A stretch of DNA of 64,000 bases from Bacteroidales bacterium. Its GTDB lineage: Bacteria > Bacteroidota > Bacteroidia > Bacteroidales > UBA932. The stretch covers positions 1-64,000 of the forward strand of contig JAGAIM010000062.1 in NCBI GenBank assembly GCA_017626555.1, read 5' to 3'. Numbering within the stretch: position 1 is the first letter of the stretch; each line of letters opens with the position of its first letter. The translations under genes and the position numbers were made by a program. Under the pieces are notes generated by a model that was not told where the DNA came from, did no database searches, and saw only the letters and a program-made list of their open reading frames with translations. Of this stretch, positions 28,401-35,962 are shown one piece after another.

Positions 28401-28809
28401 CGTATGTCTGAAGAGGACGGTCATACATAGCCCAGTGCGAATCAGCAATTGCACCGTCTCCATTTACACCCTTGACACGTGCATAGTAAGTCATATCAGC
28501 CTCAAGATCTGCAGTATATGGAATTTCCTCTGCAGGAATGACAATGCTTTCCTCGAGAGCAGTCATCTGCTCGTCTGAATACAGTTCGAGAACGAACTCA
28601 GTAGCACCCTTGGACTTGGTCCAGGAGAACTCGATGAACTCTCCGTTGACAATCTTGGCAGAAAGTTCGGTAGGGGTCAGGCACCTTCCGAGAGCAACCT
28701 CGTCATTGATGTCCACCATTTCTTCCGCACAGCCAGTGAAGACTGAGCCGGCTGCAATGAGTGACAACCCCGCTATAATGATTGAAAATATTCTTTTCAT
28801 AGTGGTCAT
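25477..28809 (-). CDS. Pectin-locus surface glycan-binding lipoprotein (DUF4957/DUF5123)
   Basis: This 1110-residue lipoprotein (Cys27 in FTGC) is the last gene of the SusCD operon. Two FN3-like domains (about 45-135 and 140-225) lead into a right-handed beta-helix. DUF4957 covers about 230-390 and DUF5123 about 400-540, ending with the family-typical GDPRW. A further FN3-like domain (about 700-795) separates C-terminal sandwich modules at about 550-695, 798-955 and 962-1110. The last two, and probably the first, open with a W/YD(L/F) strand and close with an FYxIxY-like strand. No catalytic residues are evident. By analogy with such lipoproteins in other pectin loci I infer that it captures pectic chains at the cell surface for SusCD. 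Initiation could also be at 28800. Confidence 0.85.
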   Translation of the reverse strand: MTTMKRIFSIIIAGLSLIAAGSVFTGCAEEMVDINDEVALGRCLTPTELSAKIVNGEFIEFSWTKSKGATEFVLELYSDEQMTALEESIVIPAEEIPYTADLEADMTYYARVKGVNGDGAIADSHWAMYDRPLQTYAIKSSLNPELVDRSSSSITIKWTKDPEVDHIRITPALNAEEEYTRFDVDAAAVEAAQVEVTGLNPSVKYTLAVHFKSADRGQITGWTQPDLEGVTRVESAEAFAAALADGQSRFVFPYNDGIRYELGELQINHSLELYGETSKDGKFPNVLVSIKFKNGGTADAKFHFEQLHLDGSAGQVYGERSNIIDISEAVVTNKIESFTVLNCEVSNYTKNVYYDNKGVTLGSLVLRESIFTNIGSASQDFASFRADATACNSILIENNTIINNHRDILRIDKCAVPSIIFRNNTVVTNGKLTDGGLFIVQKDVTVFEMTSNLFLDVYKAEKGLILDAKCKAPTLVANNFFYNSDTEADPLGTSKELLLANGGAVLESSPCKDYIGGVCNVIDETVLAAKAGDPRWLVPYVEVPEDLTQTVTSTITTWDLNDATVFRGKADKDMVRGNIRFYVTDTPFNLGGGVIEFTGKSTVGDAGVPTDAGMGIKVNEPGSIVVSTAASELAGDHSHLTVSLNGEVSASVPVGAEYQKVTFPNITEESTIYITACDPIAITFLQWTSDIEVINTVLATPVVKIDKTTVNERAEETITLTWDPVDYAASYNVTVDGKTKNVAETTYSFDTSTYAVEDEGGDFAIQVTSVPADDDYIRSESAPAELSFHVNNVPDEPGIKIVRYDLKFPEAPNAEEKYVCENNDGFFVQTTGGWAIDANSQKFAVVGTAEYDQYSTRLKGSKTSDSKTMTITVPNDGVLYIAARSANSSATDRTMALMQNGAEILAPTVIKDEDKFTAGDASAFPYTVVNVKAGEIQVVLNSGINFYGIRYDATEGSAAEKVDKVWDFSATEWVEAMNNCVAANTNSETIDIEVNGLKVVSGGKSFKWNKSGDVYYWQPGGKSDGTHRYFEFTTDVAGKLAVFASNTGDNEDLTRMVTVKVGDGEPESLPGGYASGNGPVQVDFNVGAGTVRIYPTGNGLRFYKIEFHSL

Positions 28810-28812
28810 ATA

Positions 28813-30690
28813 TTAAAATCCGTAGTCATTGAAGAGTGTTCCCTGGCTGTTCACAAGAGTTGCCTCAGGAATAGGCCACCACTGTCTGGTATCAGGGTCA
28901 ATGTCATAGAAAGAATCAAGTTTCTCCTGAGCAGACTCGCTGTATGTACCGGTTTCCTCGCTGGTAAACTTGAAGTAAGTTACAACTTTACCATCTGAAT
29001 TGGTGTAGCACTCCCAACCTTCTCCTTCCGGTGCAGCGTCTGTAGTTGCAAGCTCATTGTAGCCGTATGTCTCGATAGAGCCGTCTGCAGCATATCTGTA
29101 CCATACTGCAGGACCGAACTGTGTACCGATGTTGTCCATCCAAGCCTTGAGTTCTGCCTTTGATTCATCAATCTTTGTCTTGAGAAGATTCCAACGGATA
29201 AGATCCTGCTTGCGGAGCATCTCACCGACGAATTCAAGAGCACGCTCATTTACAATAGCATTGAAGATTGCATCCTGACCGCTGAGTCCGTTAACGTATG
29301 ACGATGCAAGTCCTTCATTGCCCTTATATGCTCTCTGACGCACCTGGAGGAGACACTGCTTTGCAAACGACTCATCTCTTCCGCCGCAGGCTGGATCGTT
29401 AGCGATCTCGGCAGCCATAAGGAGAATGTCCGAATACCTCATATATATAGGCTTGATACCATCGTCATTACCTCCGTTATATGGAGACTTGGTCTGCCAC
29501 TCAAGACGGAATTTACCGAAATACCAATCATTCGGACCGGCAAGAGCAGGAATATTCTTTCCTTCTTTGCCGAGAACCCACTTCCAGTTCACGCAACTGA
29601 GGTCACGACGTACATCTTCATCCTCATATTTCCAATAGAGGGTAGGAACAGGGCCTGCAGTTCCTCCACGGTTTGAAGTAGGACCCTGTGACCAGTCTGG
29701 ATTACCATCTGTCCTGATTGCGAAAGTATAGTTCCAACGACCGCGTGTATCTGAAGAAGGAATAACATAGATTACTTCCTTGCCAGCAGCGATATCCATA
29801 TTATTGAATTCCTTCCACAACTGTGTATAGTCCATAAGAGAGAGACCTGCATTGGCAATTACATCCTTGAGGGCTGCGAGAGCCTTTGGATAAAGTACCT
29901 CCTTCTGGAGTTCAGGATCGTTGGAAAGTCTTACAGAACCGATATTGCCTGTTCCGACAGTACCTTCGTCAGGACGAAGCGAATAGCCTGAAGCAGCGAG
30001 TGCAAGTCGTGCATAGAGACCCTTTGCAAATGCAAGGCTAGGACGGTCTGTGGTAGCAGTTGCTGCGCTCTGAAGAGGCCATTTCATATAATTGAAAGCC
30101 TCTTCAAGATCTGCAAGAAGTTGCTTGTAGATCACGTCCTTATCCGATTTGTTGATGTAGATTGTCTCTGCATCGATAGGAGCGAAACGTGCAGGAACCT
30201 CACCGTATGCCTTAAGAAGTTCGGTATAAAGAAGTGCACGTGCAGTGAGAGCCTCACCGAGAAGTTCTGCCATATCGGCATTTGCCTCTGGATTACCGTA
30301 CTGACGGATACCTCTGATGGCAAGATTTGCTCTCTCGATACCACCCATCAGTTCATTGTAAGGACCGTTTGCCAGGTTAAGTTGGCCATTGGTCGGAGTG
30401 ATGGAATATCTTGCAATGCTTGACTTCTCGTCTGCAGTAGTATTGTTGTAAAGTTCGATATCGGTATTGAAACCATACCAAGGAAGGTAGCGTCCACGAT
30501 GGCAGTTCGTATGACCGAACACCTCGTAGATTCCGAATACATTGTATTCTGCAAGAGTGTAGTTGGAGAACACAACCGACTCATCGAATGATGACTGGGT
30601 CGGTGTCTTGAGGCCATCCTCGGTACAAGAAGTCAGAGACGCAGCCGCAAGCATTCCTACACCAATTAATATTTTATTGATCAGTTTCAT
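28813..30690 (-). CDS. SusD/RagB-family glycan-binding lipoprotein
   Basis: The 625-residue outer-membrane lipoprotein has Cys22 in LTSC and the SusD fold of paired helices (TPR-like) with a C-terminal WWPIPEATLVNSQG, the usual ending of the family. SusD proteins lid the SusC barrel and bind the incoming oligosaccharide. It follows susC after 12 bases and precedes the DUF4957/DUF5123 lipoprotein after 3 bases, so the three are one transport-and-capture unit. The pectic substrate is inferred from the adjoining PL1, GH28, GH105 and CE8 genes. Confidence 0.95.
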   Translation of the reverse strand: MKLINKILIGVGMLAAASLTSCTEDGLKTPTQSSFDESVVFSNYTLAEYNVFGIYEVFGHTNCHRGRYLPWYGFNTDIELYNNTTADEKSSIARYSITPTNGQLNLANGPYNELMGGIERANLAIRGIRQYGNPEANADMAELLGEALTARALLYTELLKAYGEVPARFAPIDAETIYINKSDKDVIYKQLLADLEEAFNYMKWPLQSAATATTDRPSLAFAKGLYARLALAASGYSLRPDEGTVGTGNIGSVRLSNDPELQKEVLYPKALAALKDVIANAGLSLMDYTQLWKEFNNMDIAAGKEVIYVIPSSDTRGRWNYTFAIRTDGNPDWSQGPTSNRGGTAGPVPTLYWKYEDEDVRRDLSCVNWKWVLGKEGKNIPALAGPNDWYFGKFRLEWQTKSPYNGGNDDGIKPIYMRYSDILLMAAEIANDPACGGRDESFAKQCLLQVRQRAYKGNEGLASSYVNGLSGQDAIFNAIVNERALEFVGEMLRKQDLIRWNLLKTKIDESKAELKAWMDNIGTQFGPAVWYRYAADGSIETYGYNELATTDAAPEGEGWECYTNSDGKVVTYFKFTSEETGTYSESAQEKLDSFYDIDPDTRQWWPIPEATLVNSQGTLFNDYGF

Positions 30691-30702
30691 ATCTGTGCTG
30701 TT

Positions 30703-33700
30703 TTAGAAAGTAATATTGACACCGACTACATAACCCCTGCTCTTTGGATAAGCCGAGCAGTCAACACCTGGAGTAAGAGGAGTCTTACGTCTTGTGTCAA
30801 CTTCTGGGTCGTAACCTGAATAATTGGTGAGGCAGAAGAGGTTGGTACCTGTAACGTAAACGCGTAACTTCTGCATCTTTATCTTCATAGTCCACTTCTG
30901 AGGAAGTGTATATCCGATGGTTGCAGACTGAAGGCGGAGGAATGAACCGTCCTCAACAGCCCAATCAGAGAAGATAGCCTTATTTACACCTGGGTTCCAC
31001 ATTGTGGTACCGGCATTGACCTCTACAAGACGGTCAGGATCAGTGATTTCTTCACCTGTAGCCCAATCTATGTTGGTCCAACGGTTCTCTACATTGACAG
31101 AAGTCAGGAGGTTACGGTTGGAGTACTTACGTGAGTGGCTGAACTCGATCTTGTTGGCATTGTAGATATTGTTGCCGAACACGTAGTTGAAGTTAGCAGA
31201 GAAGTCGAATCCGTAGAGATAACCAGAAAGGTTGAAACCTCCGATGCCGAGAGGCTGGGCATTTCCAATGATTGTCTTGTCATCGACAGTAATCTTACCA
31301 TCACCGTTCATATCCTTGAGTTTCATAGCACCTGGACGGAAGAATTCCTTTCCAAGCACATCCGATGCATCGATTGTACCCTCGTTTGCTACCCAAGCAG
31401 AACCATCGTATGTGAATTCGTCAACAGAGTAACGTCCGTCAGACTCATATCCATACATATCACCAAGAGGACGGCCTACAGTCACAACATAGTCAGGACC
31501 GATCTCAGTAGATGCCCACTCTGAAGTAGCCTCGATCTTTTCAAGACCTCCAAGACTTGTAACCTTGTTCTCGTTGATACTGATATTGCCACCGACTGTG
31601 AGGCCGAAATTCTTCTTCTCAAAAATAACGAAGTTCACTGAAGCCTCGAAACCACGGTTCTGAACAGATCCAAGATTGCGGTACTGATAGTCATATCCTG
31701 AACCCGCTACAGGGAACTGGATGAGAAGGTCATTGGTAGTATTGTGATAAACCTCGAAGGATCCGTTGATACGGCTTCTGAGGAATGAGTAATCGAGACC
31801 TATATTATGAGATATAGTGGTTTCCCAGGTAAGGTCAGGGTTCGGCATAATTGACTTGCCTCCAACGGAAGTCGTTCCCCACCAGGTGTTACCCATAGAG
31901 ATCCACTGGGTATTGTTCGCCTGGAAAAGAAGTGAAGAAACGTTTGAAGGGATGTTGTTGTTACCTGCAGTACCGTAACTGTAACGGAGTTTGAGGTTGT
32001 CAAGCCAAGAAGAAGCATTCTGCATCCAAGGCTCGTTGGAAATGGTCCAGGATGCTGCTGCTGAAGGGAATACTCCCCACTGATTACCCTTCTCAAACTT
32101 TGAAGAGCCATCGGCACGGACTGTAGCAGAGATTGCATATCTGCCTCCGAACTCATAGTTTGCTCTTCCGAAGAATGAAAGCAACTGGCCATCCGGATTA
32201 TAGAAATTATTGGATGCTACAGGAGTACCCGATGCCATAAAGTTCCACGCCATCTGCGAATCAAAGAATTCAGGGAATCCCTCGATAGTTGAAGAAAGGG
32301 TATTGGACTTGGTAAGGATATACTCCTGACCTACAAGAAGGTCGAGTTTGTGATTGTCATTGTTGAACACCTCTGCAAAATTGTAATTGAGAGTGTTTGT
32401 TGTGCGGTACTTTGTACGGAACGCATTCTTGTACTGGGTTGCCGGCTGGCCCTTGATGGTAGCGGAGTTACCCACATAATAAGTCGTCAGACCGTAGAAA
32501 CGATTGTCTTCCTGTGAATAGTCATCGATACCACCTTCCACTTTAAGGTTGAGATTCTTGATGATATGCCAGGTCACAGCACCGTTGAGAGTCCAGTTCT
32601 TACGGATCCTCTTGTTATCATTGTCTGTAACAGACTTAAGAGGCGGAGCATTGTCGCCATAGTCCTCAGCGAGGTCCGAATCTGTAGCGACACCTGTTAT
32701 AGGGAACGGTGTATATTGAACTGCGTGCTTGAGTCGTCCGTTGCTTGAAGTCGATCCTCCGTCGTTCATAGAGTTCGCACCTGCACCCAAAACCTCAGTG
32801 CGCGAATACCTTGCATTGATATCAACTGTTATCTGCTTGATTGGCTTGTACTGAGTCTTGAAGTTAAGGTTGTCACGCTTATAGTCAGAGCCGATCATAA
32901 TGGCCTTGTCACCAACGTGAGCATAACTTGCAGTCCATTTCACCTTGTCTGTAGAACCGGAAACTGAAATGTTCTGATTGAAGGTTGTTCCGACATTTCC
33001 GAATACCTTTTTTACCCAGTCGTTCTTCTCGACATTCTTATAAAGGTCAATATCTTCGAAAACGCCGAATACTTTGATGAAATCATCATCTACCCTGTCT
33101 CTGAGCACAGCAAGTTCATACTGATTCTGGACGAAATCGTATGGAGATCCGGTCTCGATAGCATCTGCATTTGCCATAGTCTTCTGACCCCAGTAAGCAT
33201 TGTAACTTACTGATATCTTGCCAGATGCGCCTGATTTGGTAGTAACGAGAACTACGCCGTTCGCACCACGTGAACCGTAAATTGCTGTCGAGAATGCATC
33301 CTTGAGCACGTCAATGGACTGGATATCTGAAGCAGGAATGTCCGATATGCTTTCAACAGGAAATCCGTCAACGATGTAGAGAGGTGAAGCATCCTGAGTG
33401 ATGGAACCGCCTCCACGTACACGAATCTTGATCTCGGCATCCGGGTCACCCTCTGTTGTGGTAACCTGTACTCCGGCCATCTTACCTGTAAGAGCCTCGC
33501 CTACAGTAGCGACCGGAACCTGTGTAAGAGCATCACTGCCCACTGAGGTTACAGAACCCATCAGGTCGCGACGTTTCACTGTCGCATAACCGATCACGAC
33601 TGTCTCATCCAGGAAGTTTGCATCCTCTTCCAGAGTTACATCGATGGTCGTGCTGTTGCCGATCACCACTTCCTTGGTAGCCATACCGATCATAGAGAAT

Positions 33701-33921
33701 ACCAGAGTCTTGCCTTTGGCATCAGGAACATCGATGACATAGTCACCGTCAACTCCTGTAGAAACTCCCAACGTTGTGCCGTCCACGAAAACGGATACGC
33801 CTATCAGCGGTTCACCGTTCACGTCTGACACGACACCTCTGATCTCCTGAGCATTCGACGCAAACACTGTTGCGAAAAGCCCCAAGATCAGCAGAGAAAT
33901 CTTGTATGTCAGATTTTTCAT
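30703..33921 (-). CDS. SusC/RagA-family TonB-linked outer-membrane transporter
   Basis: The 1072-residue protein has a signal peptide ending near SNAQ, a carboxypeptidase-like domain (about 25-105, EIRGVVSDVNGEPLIGVSV), a TonB-box/plug region beginning DETVVIGYATVKRRDLMGSV, the SusC signature RGGGSITQDASPLYIVDGFP, and a C-terminal beta-barrel ending in VNITF. It imports oligosaccharides into the periplasm using TonB energy. The ATG at 33921 was chosen because it begins the signal peptide; a further in-frame start at 33975 would add 18 residues within the leader. I see no TAnnTTTG box in the 182 bases upstream. Confidence 0.96.
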   Translation of the reverse strand: MKNLTYKISLLILGLFATVFASNAQEIRGVVSDVNGEPLIGVSVFVDGTTLGVSTGVDGDYVIDVPDAKGKTLVFSMIGMATKEVVIGNSTTIDVTLEEDANFLDETVVIGYATVKRRDLMGSVTSVGSDALTQVPVATVGEALTGKMAGVQVTTTEGDPDAEIKIRVRGGGSITQDASPLYIVDGFPVESISDIPASDIQSIDVLKDAFSTAIYGSRGANGVVLVTTKSGASGKISVSYNAYWGQKTMANADAIETGSPYDFVQNQYELAVLRDRVDDDFIKVFGVFEDIDLYKNVEKNDWVKKVFGNVGTTFNQNISVSGSTDKVKWTASYAHVGDKAIMIGSDYKRDNLNFKTQYKPIKQITVDINARYSRTEVLGAGANSMNDGGSTSSNGRLKHAVQYTPFPITGVATDSDLAEDYGDNAPPLKSVTDNDNKRIRKNWTLNGAVTWHIIKNLNLKVEGGIDDYSQEDNRFYGLTTYYVGNSATIKGQPATQYKNAFRTKYRTTNTLNYNFAEVFNNDNHKLDLLVGQEYILTKSNTLSSTIEGFPEFFDSQMAWNFMASGTPVASNNFYNPDGQLLSFFGRANYEFGGRYAISATVRADGSSKFEKGNQWGVFPSAAASWTISNEPWMQNASSWLDNLKLRYSYGTAGNNNIPSNVSSLLFQANNTQWISMGNTWWGTTSVGGKSIMPNPDLTWETTISHNIGLDYSFLRSRINGSFEVYHNTTNDLLIQFPVAGSGYDYQYRNLGSVQNRGFEASVNFVIFEKKNFGLTVGGNISINENKVTSLGGLEKIEATSEWASTEIGPDYVVTVGRPLGDMYGYESDGRYSVDEFTYDGSAWVANEGTIDASDVLGKEFFRPGAMKLKDMNGDGKITVDDKTIIGNAQPLGIGGFNLSGYLYGFDFSANFNYVFGNNIYNANKIEFSHSRKYSNRNLLTSVNVENRWTNIDWATGEEITDPDRLVEVNAGTTMWNPGVNKAIFSDWAVEDGSFLRLQSATIGYTLPQKWTMKIKMQKLRVYVTGTNLFCLTNYSGYDPEVDTRRKTPLTPGVDCSAYPKSRGYVVGVNITF

Positions 33922-34103
33922 AAAAGAAATTGTTTGGTTAGTATTTAGTTTGTTAATTATGAATATTGCGTTCATTATTGCGCCCCAGACAAGTCAGGAG
34001 ACAATTTTCATAATGCGAAAATACCAATTATGGAGCAAGGGGGTTGGGAAATTTTATCGCATTATTTGTACTTTTTGACAGGCCGCATATTTTCCGTGCC
34101 CGT
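33922..34103. promoter_or_regulatory. susC leader and candidate operator region with repeats
   Basis: This 182-base gap separates the pectate lyase gene from susC. On the minus strand CGCAATAAT and CGCAATATT repeat directly with a 12-base period (plus coordinates about 33962-33982). ATAATGCGA at 34010-34018 and TCGCATTAT at 34057-34065 form a 9-base inverted repeat 38 bases apart. These are candidate sites for the AraC-type domain of the hybrid regulator at 38329-42657. No TAnnTTTG box and no terminator were found, so the position of the promoter is unknown. Confidence 0.35.
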
Positions 34104-35954
34104 TCACGACATTTTCTTGTATTCGCCCCCTGCATTCTGCTTTTCCACAATGTCACGCACGAGATAATGAAGATACATTTCGAGATTAGTATATCTCTTG
34201 AATGAGTCAAGCGTAAAAGCATTGCCGTCGGATGCATCGGATTTGTCAAGACCGAATTCCTTTTCAAACCAGTCAGGCATTCCGTCGCCATCGGCATCGG
34301 TCGCTAGAGCAGAGTCTGATGATGAGGCTGAATATTCCGGCCATCCGCCGACTGCCGTCTGAGTGTCGATGATGCCTCCTTTTGATCCGTTGCCTCCGTC
34401 TGTGAATGTCGCATTTCCATTCACTGCATCTGAACATATCCTCGTATCGACTGCATCACGCACAAGCGACGCACCGGCGTATGAGCATATCTGCTGAAAA
34501 GAAAGTTCTGCAGAATGCGTCGTGGTGTAAACTGCTTCTCCGGAAGGACCCGCAATATCAAGTTCCGACTGAAGGAGGCTGTTATAATTTCCGTATGACG
34601 AGCCATTGTGCCAATATACCGAAGATACACTATTGTCCATATCAGGGTGAGCAGTATTGACATTGCCCGACAGATACATTTCGGCATAATTGTCTGCATA
34701 TACAGTTCCGTCCTTGACATACGATCCGTATGCATCGACAAAATACTTCCTGTCAGAAGAGGCAGGACCAGGTTTGTAATAGTTGTTCACTATATTGAAC
34801 CATCCGTTTTCTCCTCCGTATGTATGGTTCGAGCCCCAGTTATATACAGCATTGCATCTGTAATCGACATTACCTCTGTGAGTCTCGACATAATTTCCAT
34901 ATATCTGCGGATGGTCTATACGCGGATTACGGCTGTCGTGGTGGGCAAGAAGATTATGATGGAATGATGCATCCTTTCCGCCCCAGATTCCTCCATAGCC
35001 GTGTTTTCCCTTTCCGTGTATGGAATTCCTCAGACTCTCTGCTATTACGCACCATTGCATTGTGAAATTGCAATTTGCATAGAATGAAGCGCATTCATCG
35101 GTACACCAGGACATAGAACAATGGTCAATAATGATATTGTCGAAATACCTGCCCCAGACAGCATCTCCTTCATTCTTCTTCTCATCACCCATACGGAAAC
35201 GCACGAAACGGATGATGACATTGGAGGAGCCCAGTTGAGTAGAGAAATTCTTCAGGCAGATGCCATCTCCCGGAGCAGTCTGTCCCGCTATGGTCACATC
35301 TCCCTTATTTATCTTCAGGGTGGAATTCAATTCGATTATTCCGGCCACATCGAATACGATAGTCCTCGCCCCAGATTCAGACAGAGCAGCGCGAAGAGAG
35401 CCGGGTCCTGAATCATTCAGATTGGTTACGTGTATCACCTTACCTCCTCGGCCACCTGTAGCGAACATTCCTCCACCTTCCGCTCCAGGGAACGCAAGTA
35501 CCTGTCCGTGAGCATCTTCGTACGCCGGTATCTTGAACTGAGCATAATATTCATTAGGCGTAGGCTGAGGAAGCGGTTCCGGCTCAGGTTCTTCTCCCGG
35601 GTCCAATGTACTTGCTGACAATACGGCCGAGTATGGAGAATCCTGATCACCTGATCTGACTCTTACCTTGAATGAGTATGCAGTGGCCGGAACAAGGCCA
35701 TCGTACCTGATGGAGGCCTCCTTTGTGGTCGTCTGCCCTCCAGGGAGCAGCACTCCGTCTGCATCCTCAAGTCTTGTTACATAATAATCGGCTCCGTCCA
35801 CCTCATTCCAGGAGAAGAAGAGAGAAGTCTGAGTCGCTCTCTCACACTTCACATCTGTGGGAGCCTGGATCTCCTGAGGAACTACAGGATCATCAGGGTG
35901 GCAGGCAACCAGAATGGCAAGAAAAACTAATGATATTGATTTATACAATTTCAT
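34104..35954 (-). CDS. FN3-PL1 pectate lyase lipoprotein
   Basis: This 616-residue protein is a lipoprotein (Cys18 in LVAC). An FN3 domain (about 30-118) and a Pro/Glu linker (PEPEPLPQPTP) precede a right-handed beta-helix (about 145-480). The helix carries FDNIIIDHCSMSWCTDE, GKHGYGGIWGG and SRNPRIDHP (about 341-349), where the Arg matches the catalytic arginine of polysaccharide lyase family 1. Pectate lyases cut alpha-1,4-galacturonan by beta-elimination with calcium and leave unsaturated ends. A short acidic DADGDGMPDWFEKEFG (about 552-567) near the C-terminus is likely a calcium loop. It begins 8 bases after the GH105-PL1 gene and is probably surface-exposed. Confidence 0.93.
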   Translation of the reverse strand: MKLYKSISLVFLAILVACHPDDPVVPQEIQAPTDVKCERATQTSLFFSWNEVDGADYYVTRLEDADGVLLPGGQTTTKEASIRYDGLVPATAYSFKVRVRSGDQDSPYSAVLSASTLDPGEEPEPEPLPQPTPNEYYAQFKIPAYEDAHGQVLAFPGAEGGGMFATGGRGGKVIHVTNLNDSGPGSLRAALSESGARTIVFDVAGIIELNSTLKINKGDVTIAGQTAPGDGICLKNFSTQLGSSNVIIRFVRFRMGDEKKNEGDAVWGRYFDNIIIDHCSMSWCTDECASFYANCNFTMQWCVIAESLRNSIHGKGKHGYGGIWGGKDASFHHNLLAHHDSRNPRIDHPQIYGNYVETHRGNVDYRCNAVYNWGSNHTYGGENGWFNIVNNYYKPGPASSDRKYFVDAYGSYVKDGTVYADNYAEMYLSGNVNTAHPDMDNSVSSVYWHNGSSYGNYNSLLQSELDIAGPSGEAVYTTTHSAELSFQQICSYAGASLVRDAVDTRICSDAVNGNATFTDGGNGSKGGIIDTQTAVGGWPEYSASSSDSALATDADGDGMPDWFEKEFGLDKSDASDGNAFTLDSFKRYTNLEMYLHYLVRDIVEKQNAGGEYKKMS

Positions 35955-35962
35955 ATTCGTTG

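Noticed and set aside
34265-34315. Acidic DADGDGMPDWFEKEFG near the pectate lyase C-terminus as a dockerin
   Set aside because: Only one calcium loop is visible and no cohesin or scaffoldin gene is present; an isolated calcium-binding motif is the simpler reading.
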